Shown here: piece after piece, positions 29,858-40,139 of the stretch
How the letters are laid out: every line of letters starts with the position of its first letter
Position numbering within the stretch: the first letter of the stretch is position 1
Origin: an uncultured Pelagibacteraceae bacterium
GTDB taxonomy: Bacteria > Pseudomonadota > Alphaproteobacteria > Pelagibacterales > Pelagibacteraceae
DNA length: 64,000 bases
Direction of reading: 5' to 3'
NCBI GenBank assembly: GCA_902582845.1
Contig: CACHTQ010000003.1
Coordinates: 62,001-126,000, forward strand
Translations under genes and position numbers: made by a program
The notes under the pieces: generated by a model
The model's input: the letters and a program-made list of their open reading frames with translations, nothing else
The model's database searches: none
What the model was told of the DNA's origin: nothing

Positions 29858-30689
29858 ATTGAAAAAACTTCAAGTCATTTTCATAATATTCGTTCATTTT
29901 CTTAATCATGCTTTCATCAAGATTTTTTTTCCAGTTATTTTCTGGTCCTTGATAAAAGAATTTTATTTTTCTATTGTCTTTCAAAGAATATACATTTTCT
30001 CCAAATTTGCCTTCATTTTCTATGTTTTGCAGACTTTTAAAGTTAGTCGTATCGATAGCATTTTTCAGCTTATTTTGATCAATTTTATTGTCAAATCTCA
30101 TTAAGGTATTTACAAAAACTACTAGCTTTTCAAAAGTTTGAGATGGATTTTTAACCATATCTTCGTATCTAATTATTACCTTTCTTAAAGTTTTGTTGTT
30201 TAACCAAGATCGATAATTAATCCTCCAAGAGTTAACAATATTTGTTTTTGCATAGTTTTTTAAGTGAGGATAATCATCTAATACTTTATTTTCGTCTTGC
30301 ATGAATTTCAATGCTTCATCATAATTTTCTAAATCATTATGATTTTTAACTGAAGTGATTACATTCCTTGGATCTCTGATGATATAAATAACTCCCAAAG
30401 TATATTCAGGTTTTGTAAAGTCGTTTCCAAACGCGGTTATTAGAGAGTTATGAGTTTTTAAAAACTTTACTTTTTTTTGATCACAAATATCTTTTTGTGA
30501 GGTTTCCCAATGTTTATGAATTTCGCCCTGTTTAACCTTTTCTTTAAAGAATTGTTTATTTGGGTAATCTTCTATCAAGTTTAACTTATTAATATCAAAA
30601 ATTCCATTATCACAAAAATAATAAGCAGTTAGAAAAGATCTTACCCAAGTATTTCCGCTTTTTGGATATGAGGCAATCCAGATAATCAT
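29847..30689 (-). CDS. Sulfotransferase domain protein
   Basis: IIWIASYPKSGNTWVRSFL (PAPS 5'-phosphosulfate loop); IIRDPRNVITSVKNH; VIRYEDMVKNP. Confidence 0.9.
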   Translation of the reverse strand: MIIWIASYPKSGNTWVRSFLTAYYFCDNGIFDINKLNLIEDYPNKQFFKEKVKQGEIHKHWETSQKDICDQKKVKFLKTHNSLITAFGNDFTKPEYTLGVIYIIRDPRNVITSVKNHNDLENYDEALKFMQDENKVLDDYPHLKNYAKTNIVNSWRINYRSWLNNKTLRKVIIRYEDMVKNPSQTFEKLVVFVNTLMRFDNKIDQNKLKNAIDTTNFKSLQNIENEGKFGENVYSLKDNRKIKFFYQGPENNWKKNLDESMIKKMNEYYENDLKFFQYES

Positions 30690-30760
30690 ATTTATTTATT
30701 AAACTAGGTATTAATTATTTCAACTTAAATATTATTTTTGATAAACTAAAGATGAATTTA

Positions 30761-31897
30761 TCAACTTTTCCAAAAATCTTTTGCTTTTTGAAAAAATTTT
30801 TTGATACTCGGATTAGATTTATCGTTTTCTATTTCTCTGAATTTTTCTAAAAGACTTCTTTGCTCTTTGTTTAAATATACCGGAACCTCAGTTTTAATTT
30901 GTACATACAAATCTCCAAAATCTCCTCTACGCATAAAAGGCATTCCTTTGCCTTTCAACCTAAATTGTTTACCATCTTGAGTTCCATCAGGTATTTTTAT
31001 TTTCGCTTTTTTACCATCTATTGTTGGTATTTCTATTGTTGTACCAAGCGCTGCGTCTGCTATTGAAATTGGGAATTCAAAGAATAAATTTACATCTGAT
31101 CTTTTAAATAATTCGTGAGACTTTACATTTATAAATAAATATAAATCACCACTACCACCACCTCTAGTCCCTGCCTCACCTTTCCCAGCAAGTCTAATTC
31201 TTGTTCCGTCATCAACCCCTTTTGGTATTGTGACAGATATTTTTTTTGAGGTTTGAGTGTTTCCCTGTCCATTACAGTCTGAGCAAGGATTAGTTATTTC
31301 TTCTCCACTTCCAGCACATTGAGGACATGTTTGTTGAACTGTAAAAAAACCTTGATTAGATCTAACTCTACCGTTTCCTCCACAGTAGCCACATCTATCA
31401 GGGCTAGACCCTGGCTTAGATCCATTTCCTTTACATGTGATACATTTTTCTGATGTTGAAAATTGTATATTTTGCTTTTTACCCGCGTAGGCTTCTTCTA
31501 AAGTAATTGATAAATCATATCTTAGATCTGAGCCTCTATTATTTGAGCTTCTTCCTCTAGAACTTCTTCTTCCGCCACCGAAGTCGCCAAAAAAATCCTC
31601 AAATATGTCTGAAAAATCTGCACCACTAAAACCCCCAAAACCTCCAAATCCACCTTGTCCACCGCCACCATTTTCAAAGGCAGCATGACCAAAATTATCG
31701 TAATTTTCTTTTTTAGATTTATCAGATAGAATGCCGTAAGCTTCACTTGCTTCTTTAAATTTTTCCTCGGCTTCTTTATCGCCCGGATTTTTATCTGGAT
31801 GATATTTTATAGCTAACTTTCTATACGCAGATTTTAACTCTTCAGGGGATGCGCTCTTATTTACTCCGAGGACGTCATAATAATCTCTTTTTGCCAT
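30761..31897 (-). CDS. dnaJ: Chaperone DnaJ
   Basis: [37 protein letters not shown]; four CxxCxG repeats. Confidence 0.98.
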   Translation of the reverse strand: MAKRDYYDVLGVNKSASPEELKSAYRKLAIKYHPDKNPGDKEAEEKFKEASEAYGILSDKSKKENYDNFGHAAFENGGGGQGGFGGFGGFSGADFSDIFEDFFGDFGGGRRSSRGRSSNNRGSDLRYDLSITLEEAYAGKKQNIQFSTSEKCITCKGNGSKPGSSPDRCGYCGGNGRVRSNQGFFTVQQTCPQCAGSGEEITNPCSDCNGQGNTQTSKKISVTIPKGVDDGTRIRLAGKGEAGTRGGGSGDLYLFINVKSHELFKRSDVNLFFEFPISIADAALGTTIEIPTIDGKKAKIKIPDGTQDGKQFRLKGKGMPFMRRGDFGDLYVQIKTEVPVYLNKEQRSLLEKFREIENDKSNPSIKKFFQKAKDFWKS

Positions 31898-31924
31898 TTA
31901 ATACCCCGGACAGATAAATGTATG

Positions 31925-33850
31925 TTAAGCGCTCTTTTCTTTATTCTCGTCTTTTACTTCCTCAAAATCAGCATCAACAACATTATCCTCTTTTTTTCCT
32001 TTATCATCTTTACCATCATCTTTATTAGAATCTGGTTTTGTATTTTGTTGTGATTTATATATTGCTTCTCCAAGTTTCATTGAAGCTTGAACTAACGCTT
32101 CAGTTTTTTTCTTGATATCGTCTGTGTTTTCACCTTTAAGAGCTTCTTTCAGTTGACCTGAAGCATCTTCAATAGCTTTTTTGTCAGCTTCAGATACTTT
32201 AGAACCATGTTCTTTAAGATTTTTGTCTGTAGAATGAATTAAGGTATCTGCCTGATTCCTTACATCTACCGACTCCCTTTTCTTTTTATCGGCATCTTTA
32301 TTAGCTTCAGCATCTTTTACCATTTTTTCAATTTCTTCATCACTTAATCCACCCGAGGCTTGAATTTGAATTTTTTGTTCTTTTCCAGTTCCCTTATCTT
32401 TTGCTGAGACATTAACGATACCATTTGCATCAATATCAAATGTAACTTCAATTTGAGGTACACCTCTAGGCGCAGGTGCAATTCCAACAAGTTCGAAGTT
32501 CCCTAAAATTTTATTATCAGCTGCCATTTCTCTTTCACCTTGTAATACCCTAATAGAAACAGCAGGTTGATTATCTTCAGCAGTTGAAAATACTTGGCTT
32601 TTTTTTGTAGGTATTGTTGTATTTTTTTCTATTAACTTTGTAGACACTCCACCAAGAGTTTCAATTCCAAGAGAGAGAGGTGTTACATCTAATAATAATA
32701 CATCTTTCACATCTCCTTGAAGAACACCTGCTTGAATTGCAGCACCCATAGCCACAACTTCGTCAGGGTTAACACTTTTATTAGGTTCTTTTCCAAAGAA
32801 ATTCTTAACTTCTTCAATTACTTTTGGCATTCTTGTCATTCCACCAACCATTACAACTTCATCAATTTCATTTGCTGTGATACCAGCATCCTTCAACGCT
32901 GTTTTACAAGGTGGCATTGTTTTTGCTATAAGATCTTCAACTAATGCTTCTAGTTTTGCTCTTGTAAGTTTTAAATTGATATGTTTTGGACCTGTTTTGT
33001 CAGCTGTTATAAACGGTAAATTTATATCAGTTTGTTCAGCTGAAGATAATTCAATTTTAGCTTTCTCAGCTGCCTCTTTTAATCTTTGAAGAGCAAGCTT
33101 ATCTGATTTTAAATCTATGCCATTATCTTTTTTAAATTCAGCAATTAAATATTCCACTACAGAATTATCAAAATCTTCACCACCTAAAAATGTATCTCCG
33201 TTAGTTGATTTAACTTCAAAAACTCCATCACCAAGCTCAAGTATTGAAACATCAAATGTTCCACCACCTAAGTCATAAACTGCAATTTTTTTATTTTGTT
33301 TTTTATCTAAACCATATGCTAATGATGCAGCAGTTGGTTCATTTATAATTCTTAAAACTTCTAGACCTGCAATTTTACCAGCATCTTTTGTTGCTTGTCT
33401 TTGAGCATCATTAAAGTATGCAGGCACAGTAATCACAGCTTTTGTAACAGCTTGGCCTAAATATTTTTCTGCTGTTTCTTTCATTTTTTGTAAAATAAAA
33501 GCTGAAATTTGAGAAGGAGAGTATTTTTCTCCTTTAGATTCTATCCATGCATCTCCTTTTTCTGAGTTAACAATCTTGAATGGAGCTGCTTCTATATCTT
33601 TTTTAACAGTTGGGTCATCAAAGTTTCTTCCAATTAATCTTTTAACTGCAAAAATAGTATTTTCAGGATTTGTCACAGCTTGTCTTTTAGCTGGTTGTCC
33701 TATTAATTTTTCTTTTTCCTCAGTAAAGGCAACAACAGATGGTGTTGTTCTAGCCCCTTCTGCATTTTCTAAAACTTTTGCTTGGCTTCCTTCCATTATA
33801 GCTACACAAGAGTTAGTAGTTCCCAAATCTATTCCAATAATTTTACTCAT
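31925..33850 (-). CDS. dnaK: Chaperone DnaK (Hsp70)
   Basis: [34 protein letters not shown]. Confidence 0.99.
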   Translation of the reverse strand: MSKIIGIDLGTTNSCVAIMEGSQAKVLENAEGARTTPSVVAFTEEKEKLIGQPAKRQAVTNPENTIFAVKRLIGRNFDDPTVKKDIEAAPFKIVNSEKGDAWIESKGEKYSPSQISAFILQKMKETAEKYLGQAVTKAVITVPAYFNDAQRQATKDAGKIAGLEVLRIINEPTAASLAYGLDKKQNKKIAVYDLGGGTFDVSILELGDGVFEVKSTNGDTFLGGEDFDNSVVEYLIAEFKKDNGIDLKSDKLALQRLKEAAEKAKIELSSAEQTDINLPFITADKTGPKHINLKLTRAKLEALVEDLIAKTMPPCKTALKDAGITANEIDEVVMVGGMTRMPKVIEEVKNFFGKEPNKSVNPDEVVAMGAAIQAGVLQGDVKDVLLLDVTPLSLGIETLGGVSTKLIEKNTTIPTKKSQVFSTAEDNQPAVSIRVLQGEREMAADNKILGNFELVGIAPAPRGVPQIEVTFDIDANGIVNVSAKDKGTGKEQKIQIQASGGLSDEEIEKMVKDAEANKDADKKKRESVDVRNQADTLIHSTDKNLKEHGSKVSEADKKAIEDASGQLKEALKGENTDDIKKKTEALVQASMKLGEAIYKSQQNTKPDSNKDDGKDDKGKKEDNVVDADFEEVKDENKEKSA

Positions 33851-33870
33851 AATTATTAATTCTCCTCGTC

Positions 33871-33898
33871 ATATAAGTGTTATTTTTAATTCTACAAG
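33871..33898 (-). promoter_or_regulatory. RpoH (sigma-32)-type promoter for dnaKJ: CTTG-N17-CTTATAT
   Basis: Minus strand reads CTTGTAGAATTAAAAATAACACTTATAT; fits the alphaproteobacterial RpoH consensus CTTG-N17/18-CYTATNT. Confidence 0.75.
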
Positions 33899-33910
33899 CT
33901 GTTCCAATCA

Positions 33911-34549
33911 TTATTTAGTCTCTGAATTCTCTTTAGTTTCCTCTGTTTTGGGTGCTTTTTCTTGAGTTTTCTTAGCTACGCCAACCAAAGAGGGTCTTAG
34001 TAATCTATCTTTAATGGTGAAACCTTTTTGAATTTCTTGAATTATAGTTCCCGGCTCTTTTGTATCATCCTCAATTTCCATCATTGCTTGATGAAAGTTT
34101 GGATCTAATTTTTTATTTAAACTATCAATCTGTTTAATATCATTTTTGTTAAATATAGATATTAAATCTTTATGGATTATATCAAAATGTTCTAAAGTTT
34201 TTTTTAGTGCCTCAGAATCTTTCAACTTTTCATCACTCTCTAAAATATTTTTAGATCTTTCAAAATTATCTATAAGGCTAAGCGCTTCTTTAGCAAACGA
34301 AAAACCACCATATTCAAAAGCATCTTCCTTCTCCTTCTCAAACCTTCTCCTTTGATTTTCCATTTCAGCAAATGTTCTAGCTAGTTTATCTTCAAGCTCT
34401 AAAATCTTTTCTTCTGGTGTTAATTCTTTTTTTTCCTCTTCCTTTTTTTTATTATGATCGTCCGTTTGATCCTGAGGCTTAGTGGATTGACCATTTTCTT
34501 CATTAGCTAAATTTTCGTTTTTGATATTTTCATTTTGGTCTTTTTCCAT
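33911..34549 (-). CDS. grpE: Nucleotide exchange factor GrpE
   Basis: ELEDKLARTFAEMENQRRRFEKE; upstream of dnaK. Confidence 0.95.
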   Translation of the reverse strand: MEKDQNENIKNENLANEENGQSTKPQDQTDDHNKKKEEEKKELTPEEKILELEDKLARTFAEMENQRRRFEKEKEDAFEYGGFSFAKEALSLIDNFERSKNILESDEKLKDSEALKKTLEHFDIIHKDLISIFNKNDIKQIDSLNKKLDPNFHQAMMEIEDDTKEPGTIIQEIQKGFTIKDRLLRPSLVGVAKKTQEKAPKTEETKENSETK

Positions 34550-34585
34550 AATTGCTTATATGGTAAGAAATTTAGGAATTTCCAG

Positions 34586-35188
34586 ATGTTAAAAAAAAAA
34601 ATATCAAAAATACTAATTGGCACAAACAACAAGGGAAAACTTAGAGAAATTAAGGGTTTATTGCCAAAATCAATTAAGATTTTCTCTACATCAGATTTTA
34701 ATCTTAAAAGCCCATCAGAAAATGGACTTACATTTAAGGAAAATTCAATAATCAAATCTAAGTATTTTTCAAAAAAATCTAATTTAGTTTGTATTGCTGA
34801 TGATTCTGGTCTTGAAATAGATTGTTTGGATAAAAAGCCTGGAATCTTTTCAGCTAGATGGGCAGGATCCAAGGGTGATTTTAATAAGGCAATTAAAAGA
34901 GTATATAAAGAGTTAGATAAAAAAGATAAGAATTGGAAAGCTAAAAAAATTAAAGCAAGATTTGTATGTGCGCTGTCAATTTGTTATTTAGATAAAATAA
35001 TCGGAAGTGTAATAGGAAAAATTGAAGGTTCTATTTCAAACAAAATTAGAGGAAAAAATGGTTTTGGATATGATCCAATTTTTATTCCAAAAAAAAAGAG
35101 ACAAACTTTTGGTGAAATGAAGTTTTCTAGTAAATGTAAAATTGACCATAGATCAATCGCTTTTAAAAAAATTAAAAAATTTCTTTAA
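34586..35188 (+). CDS. rdgB: XTP/dITP pyrophosphatase RdgB/HAM1
   Basis: ILIGTNNKGKLREIKGLLP; CIADDSGLEIDCLDKKPGIFSARWAG; GFGYDPIFIPK; start moved to MLKKKISK. Confidence 0.94.
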   Translation: MLKKKISKILIGTNNKGKLREIKGLLPKSIKIFSTSDFNLKSPSENGLTFKENSIIKSKYFSKKSNLVCIADDSGLEIDCLDKKPGIFSARWAGSKGDFNKAIKRVYKELDKKDKNWKAKKIKARFVCALSICYLDKIIGSVIGKIEGSISNKIRGKNGFGYDPIFIPKKKRQTFGEMKFSSKCKIDHRSIAFKKIKKFL

Positions 35189-36326
35189 GTTTACCGTTAT
35201 TAACCTCATAAAAATTTAATTGGTGATTTATCTTGTTATCTTTAATTTCAAAAACTCCTATTTTCCCTTTAAATGTATTTTGAGTTTTAAACGATTTGTT
35301 TATTTCTAAAGATTCATTTTTAAGTGATAGATAATATATTAACCCAACCAAATCATAACACAGTAATGATAGATAACTTGGTTTATAATTAAATTTTTCA
35401 AAAAATTTATTAGTAAACTCATCCAAATTTTGTTTGTTAATTGAAGGATAATAAATTGGTTGTAAATTTTGTTCTTTTAACAAACTTTCATCAAACCATT
35501 GGTTTAAAGTAATTATATATTTATTTTTTGGTGATACGTCGGTATACAGCAATGAAGTAATAACACTTTTTAAACTCTCATCAAAATCTGTAATTATGAC
35601 AGAATCAAATTTTACATTTCCAAGAGTGTATTTTTTTTCAAGATTTTCTATAATTTTTTCCTTATTTGGATCATCAGTATTTTCAACTCGTAATATTTCA
35701 TCTAATAAATTTTGCTTCCTTATCCCATAGTTTGTGATTTTCTCTATTTGTTTTGTTAATTTAGTAGGATCAATATCATAGTTGTATTGCTTAAAAAATT
35801 TTATCTTTGATTCCTCAATTCCTTTTTTGATCTCTAGGTCGTAATTTAAATTAGGAATTAAAAAAATTGTTTTTTTTATTTCATTTTTTTCTAAAAATTT
35901 TTTGATTGTGTTAAGTTGTGATGATGAGTTAATGCCACTGCTTATGATATTTTTATGAAGATCTAAAGTTTTGTTCGTTAAAGATAAAAAAGTGATATTT
36001 TTTACTTTATTTAAAAATAATAAGTTTTTATGAAAAACTGGACCGATGACTAATGATATTCCCATTTTCTCAAATTCTAGAGCTGAACGTAAAGTCACAT
36101 CGGGATCTGAACTGGTGTCTTTAGGATATATTTCTATGTTATTATTTTTTATATCAATTAAGGCCATCCTAATAGAATTAAGTATTTGTTTTCCTAAAGA
36201 CGCATCTTCTCCTGACAGTGGAGCTAACACTCCTACTTTAATTTTTGTTTCCTCAGAATATGAAATGGATATTTCAAATAATAAAACAAAAAATATATAG
36301 AAAGGAATTTTTAAAAATTTATTCAT
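35172..36326 (-). CDS. Penicillin-binding protein activator / periplasmic ligand-binding protein (LpoA/LivK-like)
   Basis: Signal peptide; KIKVGVLAPLSGEDASLGKQILNSIRMAL; adjacent to rsmI as in other Proteobacteria. Confidence 0.82.
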   Translation of the reverse strand: MNKFLKIPFYIFFVLLFEISISYSEETKIKVGVLAPLSGEDASLGKQILNSIRMALIDIKNNNIEIYPKDTSSDPDVTLRSALEFEKMGISLVIGPVFHKNLLFLNKVKNITFLSLTNKTLDLHKNIISSGINSSSQLNTIKKFLEKNEIKKTIFLIPNLNYDLEIKKGIEESKIKFFKQYNYDIDPTKLTKQIEKITNYGIRKQNLLDEILRVENTDDPNKEKIIENLEKKYTLGNVKFDSVIITDFDESLKSVITSLLYTDVSPKNKYIITLNQWFDESLLKEQNLQPIYYPSINKQNLDEFTNKFFEKFNYKPSYLSLLCYDLVGLIYYLSLKNESLEINKSFKTQNTFKGKIGVFEIKDNKINHQLNFYEVNNGKLKEIF

Positions 36327-36360
36327 TTAATGATTTATATAATTTTAGTATTGTATAATT

Positions 36361-37224
36361 ATGGCTGTAAACCCTAAATTTCAAAATAAAGAAATTAAAA
36401 AAGGTCTATATATAATACCAACTCCGATTGGAAATTTAGGAGATATTACTTACCGAGCAATAGAAATTTTAAAAAAGTCTGATTTTATTCTATGTGAGGA
36501 CACTCGAATTTCCAGAAAAGTGATGGAAAAATTTGAGGTAAAATCGAAATTATTATCCAATCACAAATTTAATGAAAAGAAAAATTTATCCTTAATTGTT
36601 AATCATTTAAGAAATGACAAAATTATATCTCTTGTTTCAGACGCTGGCACTCCTGGAATATCAGATCCTGGAGCTATCTTAGTAAGAGAATGTGTTAAGG
36701 AGAAAATAAATATTTTTCCATTACCAGGCCCTTCCGCAGTTAGTACTGCTGTATCAATTAGCGGCTTTTCTGAAAAATATTTTTTTTATGGTTTTTTTCC
36801 ATCGAAGTTAAAGGACATTAAAAATGATTTAAAATTACTTTCCCAGTTGAACTCTAGCATTGTTTTTTTTATTTCATCAAAAAAAATGAACAAAACAATT
36901 CCATTTTTAAAAGAAAGTTTTTCTGATAGAGAAATTTTGATTTGTAGAGAAATGACAAAAATTTATGAAGAATATTTAAGATATAATGTTGACGATTTAA
37001 AAACCTTAGATGAAAATTTAAAGGGCGAACTAACTCTTGTAATATCTGAAAAAAAAAGAATAAAAAAGAGTTCTCTTTTATTAAGTGAATCAGATAAGAA
37101 TAACATAAGGAAAATGATTAAAAAATTAAGTATCAAAGAAATTGTAAATCTAATTTCTCAAAACAATGCTGTTCCCAAAAAAAAAATTTATAATTTTTGT
37201 TTAAAGATAAAAAATGAAGTTTAA
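36361..37224 (+). CDS. rsmI: 16S rRNA C1402 ribose 2'-O-methyltransferase RsmI
   Basis: LYIIPTPIGNLGDITYRAIEIL; CEDTRISRKV; VSDAGTPGISDPG; PLPGPSAV. Confidence 0.96.
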   Translation: MAVNPKFQNKEIKKGLYIIPTPIGNLGDITYRAIEILKKSDFILCEDTRISRKVMEKFEVKSKLLSNHKFNEKKNLSLIVNHLRNDKIISLVSDAGTPGISDPGAILVRECVKEKINIFPLPGPSAVSTAVSISGFSEKYFFYGFFPSKLKDIKNDLKLLSQLNSSIVFFISSKKMNKTIPFLKESFSDREILICREMTKIYEEYLRYNVDDLKTLDENLKGELTLVISEKKRIKKSSLLLSESDKNNIRKMIKKLSIKEIVNLISQNNAVPKKKIYNFCLKIKNEV

Positions 37225-37807
37225 AGTTTTAATATTAATATTCATAACATTATTTTTATCTGGTTGCGTTGGTGTTTCTTCTAAGGGAATTTTTGGAACA
37301 GGAGTTTCAGTTGCTTTAGACCCTAGGTCTTTAGGAACACAGATTGATGATTCTATAATGCAAAAAAATTTATCAGCAAGAATATTGCTATTAGATAAAA
37401 AGTATTTTTTATCTATTAAATCAAAAGTCTTGGATGGAAGAATATTCTTAACCGGCAAAGTTGATGACCCTGAGGAAAAACTTCAAATTACTAAACTTGC
37501 GTGGGAAACAGAGGGTGCAAGGTCCGTTAGAAATGATATTAAGATTAAAGAAAAATTTAATTTTCAGCAATCTGCAAAAGATCTCTTAATTACCTCACAA
37601 CTAAGGACTGCTCTAATAATAAATAAACAAGTAAAAGCCACTAATTACCAGATAGATACTTATAAAAAGAAAATCTATGTTTACGGTATAGCTTTAACAC
37701 CAGATGAAAAAGAATTAGTAGTAAATGAGGCTAAAGAAATCTTAGATGTTGAGGATGTAATAGCAAGTATTTTAATTGTTGATGATTTAAGAATTCAAAA
37801 AAATTAA
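37214..37807 (+). CDS. BON-domain lipoprotein
   Basis: Lipobox TLFLSGCVG; two BON-like repeats (LDGRIFLTGKVDDPEEKLQITKLAWETEGARSVRNDI). Confidence 0.85.
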   Translation: MKFKVLILIFITLFLSGCVGVSSKGIFGTGVSVALDPRSLGTQIDDSIMQKNLSARILLLDKKYFLSIKSKVLDGRIFLTGKVDDPEEKLQITKLAWETEGARSVRNDIKIKEKFNFQQSAKDLLITSQLRTALIINKQVKATNYQIDTYKKKIYVYGIALTPDEKELVVNEAKEILDVEDVIASILIVDDLRIQKN

Positions 37808-40089
37808 TTTTTTTTATAATCAATTACATCTGAAGAATATGCTGCAATAGATGCTAGATTAATAATTTCCGACGTAGAAGTTCTTAAAGGAGCAATCTCT
37901 ATTGGAAGGCCCAAACCAATTAACAAAGGTCCAATAACTTTTGCTCTACTCATTGATTTTATCATCTTATATGAAATGGCTGCACTATGCTGGCTAGGCA
38001 TTATTAAAACATTTGAATTTCCTACAATTTCTGAAAAAGGGTAAAGTTCTTTATATAGTCCTTCTAGTGCAACATCTGGCTGCATTTCTCCATCAAATTT
38101 AAAATCAACTTTCTCTTTCTTTAAAATTTCAACAGCATCGCTTAGCCTTTTTGTTCTATCAGTAGCCGGTTCCCCAAAAGTTGAATGAGATAAGAAAGCA
38201 ACTTTAGGATCAAATCCAAATAACCTAACTACTCTAGCTGCTGATTTCGCCATTTCTGCTAGCTGACTTGCATCAGGATATTCAATGACAGAGGTATCGC
38301 ATATGAAAATTGTTTTTCCTCTATTAACTATTAAGTTTAAGCCAAACATTATTTCTCCAGCTCTAGGATCAACAACTTGGGTTATCTTTTCTAAAGATGA
38401 AGAATATCTTCTGGTATTTCCAGTGACCATCGCATCAGCATCCTTACATGCTACCATGCAAGATGCCCAAATAACCCTATCATTTCTGATTAAACGATCA
38501 CAATCTCGTTCTAGCATGCCTTTATTTCTTTGAAGTTTGTCAAAAAGATATTTCACATATTTTTCTCTTTTTTTCACGTCTTTTGAATTGGTAATTTCTA
38601 TATCAAAATTTTCACTGTAACCTATTTTCTTTAATTGACTCTTAATTAAATCCTCTTTTCCAACTAAGATTGGTATACCTAAATTGGAGTTTTTAAATGC
38701 TATTGCTGCTTTAAGCATGTTTTCATCCTCACCATCTGCAAAAATTACTTTTTTGGGTTTTTTCTTTATATAATTATTTATACCCTGCATGATTGTAACT
38801 GTTGGATCTAATCTTTGTCTTAGCTGATCTTTGTAATTATCAAAATCTTTTATATCTATTCTTGCAACACCAGAGTCTATTGCCGCTTTAGCTACTGCAG
38901 CAGGAATTACACTTATAAGTCTTGGATCAAATGTTGAGGGAATTATATAATCTTTCCCATAATGTGGTCTCTCACCCCCCATTGCAGCAACAACTTCATC
39001 AGGAACTTCCTCTTTAGCTAGACTAGCAATTGCGTGGGCGGCAGCAATTTTCATCTCTTCATTTATAGTTTTGGATCTTACGTCTAATGCACCTCTAAAA
39101 ATGTAAGGAAAGCCAATCAAATTATTTACTTGGTTTGGATAGTCTGATCTTCCAGTAGCCATGATGGCGTCACTTCTTACCTCTGCAACTTCCTCTGGTT
39201 TGATTTCTGGATCGGGATTTGCGCATGCAAATATGATAGGATTTTTCGCCATTGTTTTAACCATATCTTTTGTCAAAGCACCTTTTGCTGATAAACCTAA
39301 AAAAACATCCGCATTATTTATTGCATCTTTTAAAGTTCGATGTTTGGTTTCAATAGCATGGGCTGATTTCCATTGGTTTAAATTTTCTCGTCCAGTATAA
39401 ATCACCCCCGTTCTATCAACCATTGTAATATTTTTTTGTGGAACGCCACTTCTTTTAAATAAATTTGCACATGCCATTGCAGACGCTCCTGCACCGTTTA
39501 CAACTATTTTAACTTTGTCAATTTTTTTTTTGGTAATATCAAGTGCATTGATTAATGCAGCTGTAGTTATAATCGCTGTACCATGTTGATCGTCATGAAA
39601 GACAGGGATATCTAAAATTTCTTTTAGTTTATCCTCGATAATAAAACAATCGGGAGCTGCAATGTCTTCTAAGTTAATGCCTCCAAAACTTGGAGCAAAA
39701 TTTTTAATACTATTAATTATCTCATTATGATCTTGTGAGTCAATTTCAAGATCGATTGAATCGATATCAGCAAACCTTTTAAACAATACTGCTTTTCCTT
39801 CCATTACAGGTTTTGAGGCTAAAGCTCCTAAGTTACCCATACCTAAAATTGCGGTACCATTACTTATTACTGCAACCAGGTTTCCTTTACTTGTATAATC
39901 AAACGCGGTTTCCGGGTTTTCACTTATGGCTTTTACTGGTGCCGCTACCCCTGGCGAATAAGCTAAAGCAAGGTCTCTTTTGGTAGTCATGTTTTTTGAG
40001 GATGAGATTTCAATCTTACCTGGCTTATTATGACGGTGATAATCCAAAGCTTCTTTATCTGTATAATGATCAATTTTAGTTTTTTTCAT
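37804..40089 (-). CDS. maeB: NADP-dependent malic enzyme with phosphotransacetylase-like C-terminal domain
   Basis: [32 protein letters not shown]-terminal PTA_PTB-like domain. Confidence 0.95.
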   Translation of the reverse strand: MKKTKIDHYTDKEALDYHRHNKPGKIEISSSKNMTTKRDLALAYSPGVAAPVKAISENPETAFDYTSKGNLVAVISNGTAILGMGNLGALASKPVMEGKAVLFKRFADIDSIDLEIDSQDHNEIINSIKNFAPSFGGINLEDIAAPDCFIIEDKLKEILDIPVFHDDQHGTAIITTAALINALDITKKKIDKVKIVVNGAGASAMACANLFKRSGVPQKNITMVDRTGVIYTGRENLNQWKSAHAIETKHRTLKDAINNADVFLGLSAKGALTKDMVKTMAKNPIIFACANPDPEIKPEEVAEVRSDAIMATGRSDYPNQVNNLIGFPYIFRGALDVRSKTINEEMKIAAAHAIASLAKEEVPDEVVAAMGGERPHYGKDYIIPSTFDPRLISVIPAAVAKAAIDSGVARIDIKDFDNYKDQLRQRLDPTVTIMQGINNYIKKKPKKVIFADGEDENMLKAAIAFKNSNLGIPILVGKEDLIKSQLKKIGYSENFDIEITNSKDVKKREKYVKYLFDKLQRNKGMLERDCDRLIRNDRVIWASCMVACKDADAMVTGNTRRYSSSLEKITQVVDPRAGEIMFGLNLIVNRGKTIFICDTSVIEYPDASQLAEMAKSAARVVRLFGFDPKVAFLSHSTFGEPATDRTKRLSDAVEILKKEKVDFKFDGEMQPDVALEGLYKELYPFSEIVGNSNVLIMPSQHSAAISYKMIKSMSRAKVIGPLLIGLGLPIEIAPLRTSTSEIINLASIAAYSSDVIDYKKN

Positions 40090-40139
40090 TTAGCTTAATT
40101 AGGTGTACAAATGAGGTAAATTTAAGACTAATATGATTT

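Noticed and set aside
31522-31746. Alternative-frame ORF within dnaJ (74 aa)
   Set aside because: Arises from the Gly/Phe-rich repeat of dnaJ read in another frame; no independent start signals.
34507-34872. Minus-strand 121-aa ORF overlapping rdgB and the grpE start
   Set aside because: Overlaps two well-supported genes and has no domain signature.
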